A DNA stretch of 64,000 nucleotides, taken from the NCBI GenBank assembly GCA_937873655.1, contig CALMYQ010000121.1, positions 1-64,000 on the forward strand, written 5' to 3'. How positions within the stretch are numbered: position 1 is the stretch's first letter; each line of letters starts with the position of its first letter. The position numbers were made by a program, and so were the translations under genes. Source of the stretch: an uncultured Lewinella sp. GTDB lineage: Bacteria; Bacteroidota; Bacteroidia; Chitinophagales; Saprospiraceae. Shown here in pieces: positions 1 to 6,935 of this stretch. Under the pieces are notes generated by a model. The model was not told where the DNA came from. It ran no database searches and saw only the letters and a program-made list of their open reading frames with translations.

Positions 1-104
1 TGAGTGGTTAACAATGATTGAGAAATTGACCATTAAGGGCACTCAGGACACTAAGCAGGGATAGTGGACCTAAGGGCCCTGAGTGGTTGAAAAAGTAGCC
101 CCAA
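1..104. other. Left-edge intergenic sequence
   Basis: No open frame or RNA that I recognise. It lies downstream of the DinB-family gene, which ends at 105 on the minus strand, and may hold its terminator, but I see no clear hairpin with a T-tract. Confidence 0.4.
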
Positions 105-1049
105 TTACACCTTTAAACCTATAGCCGCTATCTGCCCCAAATGGTAAATATCATGCTGCAGGACACCCTCAATGAACCACGCCATGTTTTTGCCGTCGCG
201 GTATCTGGTGGTCAGGTACGCGTCGTCTTTTGCCCGCAGGAGAGCCATCAATTCGGCGTGTTGCTGATCGAATGCATTAAGGACTGCCGGCCAGTCGGTT
301 TCTGTAAATGAATGATCCTTGTGCCAATTGTCGGGGTCTTCGATCCTGCCGCGGAATTCGAGGTTGCCTTTGAGCCGTTCGATGAGCGGTTTTCGCCAAT
401 AGATCATGTGCCAGACCATCTGGATGATGGAATTGTTACTGTGGCCGGGCTCCAGCGCGCGTGCGGGAGTGACGTTGGCGGCGATCTTCTGGAAATTGTC
501 GCCATACCAGGGGGTACCGCTGCGGATCTCTTCGAATTTGGCGGCCAGTTCCAGGATTTTTTCATTGGCCGGGGTGTCGGCAACGCGCCTGTATTTGGTG
601 CCGATATAATCGATGAAGTCCGGTTCCAGGCCTTGGTTGCGGATGTCGACCTGCATTTGGGCCCGGTGGTGGATGGAATGGTAATTGAGCTGAAGGGCGA
701 TGTCCGATAAAGCGGCTGTCCAGCGCGTGCCGTCGTAACCGGTGAATTCCACCTCTTCCCCGATCTCCCGGTCCGTTTTTTCATCCAGAAAATCCAGCCA
801 GGTCTGCAGGCTTTTGTGCCATCTTTCCGCTAATTCACCAATAGGATAAACGGGATCCCACCAGCTCATGGCCGGTGCATCCGGGTCCTGGAGGATGCGG
901 GCCAACCATTTGTTCTGGGAGTTGATCAAATGGCTGAATTGCCGGACGGCGGCTCCCGGAGCGGGCAACTGGGCTATTTTGGCAAGCATTTGCCGGTTCA
1001 TCCGGTCGTTGAACCGGAAGGTGTCGATCAGGTAGGATTTTAAAAACAT
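105..1049 (-). CDS. Tandem DinB-like domain protein
   Basis: A 314-residue protein that reads as two DinB/YfiT-like four-helix metal-binding domains in tandem. Each half carries the three-histidine pattern of the family: H40 with H124/H128 (NYHSIHHR) in the first, and H214 (VWHMIYW) with H299/H303 (LQHDIYHLGQ) in the second. Single DinB proteins are usually about 150-170 residues, so this is about double length. Family members are putative metal-dependent enzymes, some of them thiol transferases; the substrate here cannot be read from the sequence. It is transcribed divergently from the CGNR-type regulator at 1158, with palindromic sites between them, so regulation by that neighbour is a reasonable inference. 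No signal peptide; probably cytoplasmic. Family assignment is fairly sure, function is not. Confidence 0.8.
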   Translation of the reverse strand: MFLKSYLIDTFRFNDRMNRQMLAKIAQLPAPGAAVRQFSHLINSQNKWLARILQDPDAPAMSWWDPVYPIGELAERWHKSLQTWLDFLDEKTDREIGEEVEFTGYDGTRWTAALSDIALQLNYHSIHHRAQMQVDIRNQGLEPDFIDYIGTKYRRVADTPANEKILELAAKFEEIRSGTPWYGDNFQKIAANVTPARALEPGHSNNSIIQMVWHMIYWRKPLIERLKGNLEFRGRIEDPDNWHKDHSFTETDWPAVLNAFDQQHAELMALLRAKDDAYLTTRYRDGKNMAWFIEGVLQHDIYHLGQIAAIGLKV

Positions 1050-1084
1050 AACAGTCGGGTCTTTCTATCGGTGAAAAAATGTAT

Positions 1085-1157
1085 TTTTACCATCAAAATA
1101 AAATTCAGTGGTAAAATTAGGTTATTATTACCATTGAAGCAAGTTTTACTGGTAAAA
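1085..1157. promoter_or_regulatory. Cluster of TTTTACC/GGTAAAA sites between divergent genes
   Basis: The 108-base gap between the DinB-like gene and the CGNR-type gene holds repeated half-sites: TTTTACC at 1085-1091, GGTAAAA at 1110-1116, TTACC at 1128-1132, and a tight inverted pair TTTTAC (1144-1149) / GTAAAA (1152-1157). The last pair touches the chosen start codon at 1158. Such a set between divergent genes is typical of an operator for the adjacent regulator; that the CGNR-type protein binds it is inference. Confidence 0.55.
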
Positions 1158-1778
1158 ATGGCGCAAAATAAAATTCTGGAAATTGCTTTGTCGGGCGGGT
1201 GGCTAGCGCTGGATTTTGTCAATACGGTCAGCGACCGCAAAAACCCGGAACATTTCAGGGATTACCTGGATTCCTATTCCAGCCTGATCCTATGGTCGAA
1301 GCGCCTGGGGTTGATCCCGGAGGAGGATGAGCAGTTTTTGTACAAGATTCCGGGCGACAAGGCTGATCATTCCCTCCAATACGCCCTTAAAGTGCGGGAG
1401 GCTGTCTACCGGGTGTTCAACAACTGGATTGAAAACCGGACGATCGGCCTGGAAAACCTCAACCTGTTCAACGGTCTTCTGCTGGACGCCTATGCCTATT
1501 CGGAAATCGGATGGGATGATAAGGGTGTTTTTCGCCATTTCCCCAGAAGGGATACCCACCCTGACCGGACCGTGTGGGAAGTGCTCTTGTCCGCCGAATC
1601 CCTGCTCCTCAGCGACAAGCTCCACCGGGTCAAAAGCTGCGACGCCTGCGGGTGGTTGTTCCTGGACGGCTCGAAAAACGGCACCCGCCGCTGGTGCGAT
1701 ATGCAGGTTTGCGGCAGTCAGGTGAAAGCCAGGAAATATTATTACAGGAAGAAAGCGGATGAGTCTAATAAGGAGTGA
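1158..1778 (+). CDS. CGNR-type zinc-finger putative transcription regulator (ABATE-like)
   Basis: About 206 residues from the ATG at 1158. A longer frame opens at 1071, but its first 29 codons lie in the operator-like repeats and read as unstructured sequence, and the family typically starts with a hydrophobic LxGGWLALDFVNT-like segment, seen here at residues 7-19. The C-terminal part has the family zinc-knuckle layout: CDACGWLF, then NGTRRWC and a final CGSQ followed by a basic tail KARKYYYRKK. The eponymous CGNR tetrad is CGSQ here, a variation at the signature position. These proteins are predicted DNA-binding regulators. The divergent DinB-like gene is the likely target. The stop is followed directly by a CTC-rich array and the convergent S9 peptidase gene. 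Confidence 0.8.
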   Translation: MAQNKILEIALSGGWLALDFVNTVSDRKNPEHFRDYLDSYSSLILWSKRLGLIPEEDEQFLYKIPGDKADHSLQYALKVREAVYRVFNNWIENRTIGLENLNLFNGLLLDAYAYSEIGWDDKGVFRHFPRRDTHPDRTVWEVLLSAESLLLSDKLHRVKSCDACGWLFLDGSKNGTRRWCDMQVCGSQVKARKYYYRKKADESNKE

Positions 1779-1784
1779 GTTTTC

Positions 1785-1815
1785 TCCCTCTCACCCTCTC
1801 ACCCTCTCACCCTCT
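1785..1815. repeat. CACCCTCTC tandem array at a convergent junction
   Basis: About three and a half copies of a CACCCTCT(C) unit fill the 38-base gap between the convergent CGNR-type gene (stop 1776-1778) and the S9 peptidase gene (stop 1817-1819). Related arrays occur at 6852-6932 and 49559-49640, also between convergent genes. Confidence 0.8.
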
Positions 1816-1816
1816 T

Positions 1817-4183
1817 TCAATCACGCAGATTCTCCTGGAACAGCCGGAAGATTCGCTTGTACTCATCCGTCCAGCTGCTGGGCTCTGCGAAGCCGTGGTT
1901 TTCTACCGGGAAAACGGCCAATTCCCAGTTGTCCTTGCCGAGTTCGATCAGCCGTTGGGAAAGCCTGACGATATCCTGGAAATGAACGTTGGTATCCACC
2001 ATGCCGTGCAGCATCAGGAGTTTCCCTTTGAGGCCGTTCGCAAAGTTGATGGGAGAGCTCCGGTAATAGGCGATGCTGTCGTCCTGCGGTTGGTTGAGGA
2101 TATTGGCGGTGTAGCCGTGGTTGTAATGGGCCCAATCGGTCACCGAGCGCAGGGCAGCGCCGCACTTGAAGGTACCCGGGCTGTTGAACATGGCCATGAG
2201 GGTCATGAACCCGCCGTAGGACCCGCCGTAAATGCCGATCTTGTTTTTGTCGATGCCGTATTGGTCGACCAGGAATTTGGCGCCGTCGACCTGGTCGCTG
2301 AGGTCTTTGCCGCCCATATAGCGGTAGATGGCGGTCCGCCAATCGCGTCCGTAGCCCTGGCTGGCGCGGTAGTCGATATCGAGTACGGTATAGCCGTTAT
2401 CGGCCAGCAGGTTGTGGAACATGTATTCCCTGAAGTAGCTCGACCACCATTTATGGACGTTCTGGAGGTATCCGGCGCCGTGTACAAAAACCACGGCGGC
2501 GCCGCCTTTTTTCGCTTTGGCGGGGCGATATAATCTGGCCGGCACCTGCACGCCGTCGGCAGCTTTGAACCAGACGATCTCCGGGTCGCGCCATTTGTAT
2601 TTGTTGAATGCGGCGGTAGTAGAGCTGGTCAGTTGTTTCATCTCAGCGCCGGGCCGGTTGTCCATCAGGTACAATTCCCAGGGTTTGTTGCTGTAGGAAT
2701 ACCGGACGGCCAGGTATTGCTCATCGGGCGAGAGGGTCACTTCGTTGTTGCCTACTGCGCCGGTGATCTTTTCCAGTTTGCCTCCGGCAACGGGCAGCCG
2801 GTAGAAATGGACCTCATGCGGGCCCTCCGCATTGGCGGTGATGTAGAATGTCTGCTGGTCGTTGGATAAATTGACGTCCAGCACCTCGAAATTGCCGGAG
2901 GTGAGGGCTTTCCTTTCTCCGGTTTCCACATCCACGGTATAGAGTTGCGAAAAACCGGTTTCCTCGGACTGGAACCAGATCCGTTTCTGATCAGGCATCC
3001 AGCCGATATTGCCTACCGAAGCGGACCAGCCGATACCGGGGCCGCCGATCCAGGCTTCATCCCTTTGACGGTCGAGCAGTTTCAGGGTTCCCGTCGGCAG
3101 GTCCAGGAGCATGATCCAGCGGTCTTTACTGTCCAGGGAGCGGACAACGACAACGGCTTTGCTCTCGGTGGAAAAGACCGGCCCGGCGACCATGACCTCG
3201 CGGGGTTTGTCGTATTGATCTTTGTAGGGTTCGTCGCCTTTGTAGTAATCGCGTAGGAATTCCGGCTTGTCGTAAATGCCCGGGATCTGCTTGGTGTCCA
3301 ACAGGTAAACGGTATCACGGGCGGCGTCGTAAATGCCGAATTCATAGGAATCGAGCGGTGAGCCGACTTTATCGCGGCTGCGAAGCTCTTCGGTGTATCC
3401 CGATTCGGAAACGTAATTGGGCACCTCGGTATGTTTGTCCGGCGCCTGTCTGGTCAGCCTGAACGTGACGAATTCCAGGTTGGGGCTTACGGCGATGGCG
3501 CCGAGGTTGCGGTCGCCGTAATAGTATTCCATCGGCCGGTCGGGGTCGAGGGCTTTGTCGCGTTTATCCTGCAGGTTGCTTTCCGCTTTCCGTTCGCGGA
3601 GCACGTCGAACAGCTCCATTTGCTGGTCTTCCAGGTATTTTTCGTTTCCGGTTTTTTTGCGGTCCTCTCGTTTTGAGCCCCTTCTGAAATCGGTCAACTG
3701 TGCGGTTGCGCCGGTTTTGCGGTTCCAGGTGAAGGCATTGCCGCCGGATTGGTAGACGAGGTAATCGCCGGAAAACTGCGGACTGCTTTCCCGGTCGATG
3801 GTATTGGTGATCTGGAGGGTTGCACCGTTAGCGAGGTTCAGCAGGAACAGGTCGCCGTTCTTGACATAGGCCTTCATGGTCCGGTCGGCGTTGTAGACCC
3901 CGAACGGCCCCGGGAGGGCTTTTTGTTCTTCAAGGCTGACTTTTTCGGGTTTGCCGCCTGAGATGCCGATTTTGTACAGGCTGCTCAGGGTATCCATTTC
4001 CGGATTCCAGGAAAAATAGATGGTTTTGCTGTCTTCACTCCAGAAAATGTTGGAAGGTGAATAGCCGACAAATTTTTCCCCCTGCATGATCTGCCCGATG
4101 GTCAGCGGGGAAAGGTTGGGCGTTTTTTGAGCGGCCAGCCAGCACGGCAACAGCAAGGCCAGGAATAGGGTGTTGCGGGACAT
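1817..4183 (-). CDS. S9 family prolyl oligopeptidase / DPP IV-like peptidase
   Basis: A 788-residue secreted serine peptidase. An N-terminal hydrophobic signal (MSRNTLFLALLLPCWLAAQ) is followed by a long beta-propeller-type region with repeated SPD/LSPDEQYLAVR-like blades, then a C-terminal alpha/beta-hydrolase domain. The catalytic triad can be placed: S655 in GGSYGG, D730 in HGMVDTNVHF and H763 in ENHGF. This arrangement matches the S9B/S9C dipeptidyl or acylaminoacyl peptidase groups, which cleave short peptides in the periplasm or outside the cell. The upstream minus-strand neighbour is the HIT protein gene, 42 bases away, so they may share a transcript. Exact cleavage specificity cannot be read from the sequence. 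Confidence 0.92.
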   Translation of the reverse strand: MSRNTLFLALLLPCWLAAQKTPNLSPLTIGQIMQGEKFVGYSPSNIFWSEDSKTIYFSWNPEMDTLSSLYKIGISGGKPEKVSLEEQKALPGPFGVYNADRTMKAYVKNGDLFLLNLANGATLQITNTIDRESSPQFSGDYLVYQSGGNAFTWNRKTGATAQLTDFRRGSKREDRKKTGNEKYLEDQQMELFDVLRERKAESNLQDKRDKALDPDRPMEYYYGDRNLGAIAVSPNLEFVTFRLTRQAPDKHTEVPNYVSESGYTEELRSRDKVGSPLDSYEFGIYDAARDTVYLLDTKQIPGIYDKPEFLRDYYKGDEPYKDQYDKPREVMVAGPVFSTESKAVVVVRSLDSKDRWIMLLDLPTGTLKLLDRQRDEAWIGGPGIGWSASVGNIGWMPDQKRIWFQSEETGFSQLYTVDVETGERKALTSGNFEVLDVNLSNDQQTFYITANAEGPHEVHFYRLPVAGGKLEKITGAVGNNEVTLSPDEQYLAVRYSYSNKPWELYLMDNRPGAEMKQLTSSTTAAFNKYKWRDPEIVWFKAADGVQVPARLYRPAKAKKGGAAVVFVHGAGYLQNVHKWWSSYFREYMFHNLLADNGYTVLDIDYRASQGYGRDWRTAIYRYMGGKDLSDQVDGAKFLVDQYGIDKNKIGIYGGSYGGFMTLMAMFNSPGTFKCGAALRSVTDWAHYNHGYTANILNQPQDDSIAYYRSSPINFANGLKGKLLMLHGMVDTNVHFQDIVRLSQRLIELGKDNWELAVFPVENHGFAEPSSWTDEYKRIFRLFQENLRD

Positions 4184-4225
4184 GAATAAAAGATTAGGTC
4201 AATTGAGGCGGCAATTTAGTAAAAT

Positions 4226-4648
4226 TTAAAAAACATTCCTTATCCGGCCCGCGATCCGGTCGAGTTCTTCTCTGGCCGGTTTCTTGAGGTAGGTATCGCT
4301 GAATTTCAGGCGGAACCGGTCGCCGCGCCAGCGGGGGAACACGTGCAGGTGGGCGTGAAATATTTCCTGAAAAGCGGCCTCCCCGTCGGCGGCGAAATAG
4401 TTGATGCCTTCGCATTCGACCCCGGACTTCCGGATGGCGCGGTTTATGCGGGTGGCGACCTTGAAGAGGTGGCCGGCCAGGTCTTCATCCAGGTCTTGAA
4501 AAGATTCGACATGCGTTTTGGGTACGATCAGGACATGCCCCGCATTGATGGGCTGGATATCCATGAATGCCGTACAATGGTCGTCCTCATAAACGACGCT
4601 GGCGTCGGCTTGGCCTTTGGTGATCTTGCAAAAGATGCAGGTTTCCAT
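4226..4648 (-). CDS. HIT family nucleotide-binding protein
   Basis: A 140-residue cytoplasmic protein of the histidine-triad superfamily, Hint/protein-kinase-C-interacting type. The signature H-x-H-x-H is at residues 98-102 (FHAHLHVFPR). C4 and C7 of the opening METCIFC form the usual CxxC half of the zinc site, and the family's NAGHVLIVPKTHVES segment is intact. Members hydrolyse nucleoside phosphoramidates or dinucleoside polyphosphates; which one applies here cannot be told. It is the first gene of a possible two-gene unit with the S9 peptidase. Upstream lies a GATTG-repeat hairpin. Confidence 0.93.
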   Translation of the reverse strand: METCIFCKITKGQADASVVYEDDHCTAFMDIQPINAGHVLIVPKTHVESFQDLDEDLAGHLFKVATRINRAIRKSGVECEGINYFAADGEAAFQEIFHAHLHVFPRWRGDRFRLKFSDTYLKKPAREELDRIAGRIRNVF

Positions 4649-4660
4649 ACGCGTATTTTT

Positions 4661-4800
4661 AATTGATACAATTGTTCGATTGATACGATTGTTCGATTGA
4701 TACGATTGGTTCGATTGATCCGATTGATCGATTGGTTCGATTGTTCGATTGATCCGATTGGTTTTATAATCGGATCAATCGAAAAATCAAAACAATCATT
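4661..4800. repeat. GATTGATCCGATT repeat with a 16-bp perfect hairpin
   Basis: Directly upstream of the HIT gene, degenerate copies of GATTGTTC / GATTGATAC follow one another and end in a perfect inverted repeat: TTCGATTGATCCGATT at 4744-4759 and its exact reverse complement at 4768-4783, with an 8-base loop. The same arms recur at 48001-48083 and 58231-58319, making this an interspersed hairpin family. Confidence 0.85.
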
Positions 4801-5319
4801 TCAATCAATATCTTTCCATTTCCGCCAAACAGGTCCGATATCCACCCCGGCGCCTTCCGACAGGGTCAGTGGGATCTCCTCATACCGGAAGGGACGCTGG
4901 TATTGTTCGGACCACCGGTATAATGCCGGTACGGCATCCCGGAGGGATCGTTTGCCGTTTGTTTTTTCAACAATGTAAAGATCTAGATCATAGGCCAGGA
5001 GGGCGGCTCTTGAAAAGAAGTTTGCCCGATGCGAAAGTCGCTGCCATATTGGGTGGAACCTAACAAAGATAAATCTTTTAAACTTTTTTTCCTAATAAAA
5101 TCCGGTGCATTTTCTGGAAATAGAAAAACCCCAGCCTGCGCAACGGCGGGCCGGGGTTTTGAAGATAGCGCTATCTCCCGGTCATTCAGGGATTATAATG
5201 GATTTGGTGTTTTGGTTTTTTGCGGTTATACACTTTACCTTTTATACCGTCGTTTTTCCTTGCGTTACCCCATTCCCTGAAAAAATCGAAAAATTTTCCG
5301 ATCATAGCGTTAACTCCGT
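4801..5319. other. Gene-free stretch with an orphan hairpin
   Basis: The gap between the HIT gene and the sigma factor is 717 bases long, and I see no convincing gene in it. It holds an ATGCCG/CGGCAT inverted repeat (4923-4937), a strong terminator-like hairpin at 5125-5160, and a 12-base palindrome GATAGCGCTATC at 5164-5175. Short open frames here lack any family features. Confidence 0.5.
5125..5160. terminator. Orphan terminator-like hairpin
   Basis: AAAACCCC (5125-5132) pairs with GGGGTTTT (5153-5160). After a single mismatch a second helix, GCCTGC with GCGGGC, closes a six-base loop. Read leftward the helix is followed by TTTTTC and then TATTT, the better T-tract; read rightward only four T follow. 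No annotated gene reads into it from either side, so it may end an unannotated small RNA or an antisense leader. Confidence 0.55.
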
Positions 5320-5327
5320 TATTTTTG
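5320..5327 (+). promoter_or_regulatory. Putative -7 box of the sigma factor gene
   Basis: TATTTTTG matches the Bacteroidota -7 consensus TAnnTTTG and lies 38 bases upstream of the chosen ATG at 5366. No good TTTG -33 box is visible at the right distance. Confidence 0.4.
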
Positions 5328-5365
5328 GCATCTCCGAGGTAACAAAACCTAAAATCGCTGCATCA

Positions 5366-5914
5366 ATGAGTGTGTATCAAAAGGATGAAGAACGCCTGAA
5401 ACGCCTTGCCACGGGCGATAACAGAGAATGGAAATTGTGGTATGACGATATGAGGAGTCCTTTCCGGGCCTTTTTCATGCGGCATTCGGCCGTCAGCCCG
5501 GAAGAGGCGGTTTCGTTGTACCACGAGACCATGGTGGTTTTTCACCGCAATGTGACCACAGGCAAACTGACCCCGCCCCTGCAAAGCGCTTTGCGCACCT
5601 ATTTGTTCGGTATCGGCAAACTGGTGTTCAAAAAAAGCCATTCCGGTGCGTACGACTGGGATGACGACATTCCCGACATGCCTGTCCTGCCCGAAGTGGA
5701 GGACCGGGCTGAACAGGAAGCGCAAGCTGCCCTTGTCCGAAGCCTGCTGGAACGCATCGGCGATCCATGCCGGCAAATCCTGACCCTGGTTTATATTAAA
5801 GGTTACGCAATGGAATCCGTAGCCACCGAGATGGGTATTGCTTCAGAAGGAGCAGCCCGAAAACGAAAATTTGATTGCCTGCAAAAATTGCGCGACCTGG
5901 TTAAGGCGCCTTAA
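5366..5914 (+). CDS. Sigma-70 family (ECF-like) RNA polymerase sigma factor
   Basis: 182 residues from the ATG at 5366. A longer frame from 5105 is rejected because its first 87 codons run through the orphan hairpin and a putative promoter. Region 2-like sequence is at about residues 20-90 (MRHSAVSPEEAVSLYHETMVVF) and a region 4 helix-turn-helix at about 128-180, with CRQILTLVYIKGYAMESVA followed by GIASEGAARKRKFDCLQKL. It would direct RNA polymerase to a specific regulon. The next gene starts 12 bases later and encodes a membrane protein that probably controls it. Region 2 is divergent from classical ECF factors, so its exact group is uncertain. Confidence 0.8.
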   Translation: MSVYQKDEERLKRLATGDNREWKLWYDDMRSPFRAFFMRHSAVSPEEAVSLYHETMVVFHRNVTTGKLTPPLQSALRTYLFGIGKLVFKKSHSGAYDWDDDIPDMPVLPEVEDRAEQEAQAALVRSLLERIGDPCRQILTLVYIKGYAMESVATEMGIASEGAARKRKFDCLQKLRDLVKAP

Positions 5915-5926
5915 AAACCCGGAGAA

Positions 5927-6850
5927 ATGCAAACGGAAAATGTGAACATAGAAACGATCGAACGATACCTGAAGGGGGACATGCCGGCTGCCGAGCGCGA
6001 TGCCTTCCGCGCCCGGCTGGCAGAAGACGAATCCCTGCAAGCGGAAGTCGGCGAGGTGGAAGCGATCTTGAACGGCTTCCAATCCTTGCGCGAAACGCAA
6101 TTGCTGGCCGATTTCCGCACCTGGGATGAGGAATGGACCGCAACGGATGAAACAGACCTCATTGAAGCCTATCTGCAAGGCAACCTCTCCGCGGAAAATC
6201 GCACACGCATCAGCCAACGCCTCAAAACCGACCCCGCATTTGAAGAGAAAGTAAAGTCGCACCAAAAACTGGCCTCCGGCTTTGAAGCTATCCGCTCGGA
6301 AGAGTTCGCCGGCCGGCTCAGGGCCTGGGAAACCGAGGCCGTCCGGACTAAAACCCGCAAGCTGGTCCCCATGCGGACGATCTTCCTGCGCGTCGCTGCG
6401 GCAGCTTCCATCCTGCTGGTGGCGGCCGTCGGGTTGAACTGGTATGCGGACAGCCGCTTCAGCAGCTGGGCCCTGGAAGATGACTTCTATAGTACACCCA
6501 ACCTTGGGGGAACCCTTGGACAGGATACTTCCACCACCAATCCGCTGGTCATCGCCTTTGAAAAAGGTCACCAACAAATGAAAAGCAAGGAGTTCCTCAA
6601 TGCGGAAGGCACTTTCAATAACGTCCTGGCCCTTGTGGAAATGATGCACCCGGATCCCCTTTCCGCCAAGAACTACCGCGATAATGCAGAATGGAACATC
6701 CTCCTGGCCAAACTGGGCAGGAATGAGTTCGGCAGCAATTTCCAGGAGCAACTGGACGCCATCATCCGCAATCCCGACCATACCTACCACGACCGGGCGG
6801 TTGCCCTGAAGGCAAAAATGGAGACATTCTGGTTTCGCTGGGCGAATTGA
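5927..6850 (+). CDS. Anti-sigma-like single-pass membrane protein with TPR-like C-terminus
   Basis: 307 residues. The cytoplasmic N-terminal part contains a duplicated helical motif: IERYLKGDMPAAERDAFRAR at about residues 5-24 and IEAYLQGNLSAENRTRISQR at about 84-103, each followed by a D/E-x-x-x-EV-like stretch. This resembles the zinc-less N-terminal helices of anti-sigma factors. One membrane segment, rich in Ala/Leu/Val, follows at about 150-170, and the outer C-terminal part looks like TPR helices (FEKGHQQMKSKEFLNAEGTF). It is in an operon with the preceding sigma factor (12-base gap). Acting as its membrane anchor or antagonist is inference from position and architecture. Confidence 0.65.
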   Translation: MQTENVNIETIERYLKGDMPAAERDAFRARLAEDESLQAEVGEVEAILNGFQSLRETQLLADFRTWDEEWTATDETDLIEAYLQGNLSAENRTRISQRLKTDPAFEEKVKSHQKLASGFEAIRSEEFAGRLRAWETEAVRTKTRKLVPMRTIFLRVAAAASILLVAAVGLNWYADSRFSSWALEDDFYSTPNLGGTLGQDTSTTNPLVIAFEKGHQQMKSKEFLNAEGTFNNVLALVEMMHPDPLSAKNYRDNAEWNILLAKLGRNEFGSNFQEQLDAIIRNPDHTYHDRAVALKAKMETFWFRWAN

Positions 6851-6851
6851 T

Positions 6852-6932
6852 AGAGGGTGAGAGAGTGAGAAGCAACGCCTTCACCCTCTCACTCTCTCAC
6901 CCTCTCGCCCTCTCGCCCTCTCACCCTCCCCT
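6852..6932. repeat. CTC-rich array with a 19-bp inverted repeat (bidirectional terminator candidate)
   Basis: AGAGGGTGAGAGAGTGAGA at 6852-6870 is perfectly complementary to 6887-6905, leaving a 16-base loop. More CCCTCTCGC units follow to about 6932. It lies between the convergent anti-sigma-like gene (stop 6850) and GH97 gene (stop 6936), where transcription from both sides must end. The same sequence type occurs at 1785 and 49559. Confidence 0.75.
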
Positions 6933-6935
6933 CTA

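Noticed and set aside
1775..2533. Open frame of 252 codons on the plus strand
   Set aside because: Lies antisense within the S9 peptidase gene, whose triad and propeller are intact; it has no family features.
4661..4800. Insertion sequence ends
   Set aside because: No transposase frame and no target duplication; repeats are short degenerate units with a hairpin.
5000..5130. Possible SRP, 6S or other housekeeping RNA
   Set aside because: None of the conserved motifs I know for these RNAs could be found.
4869..5280. Two short open frames in the gap before the first sigma factor
   Set aside because: They cross inverted repeats and the terminator-like hairpin and have no conserved features.
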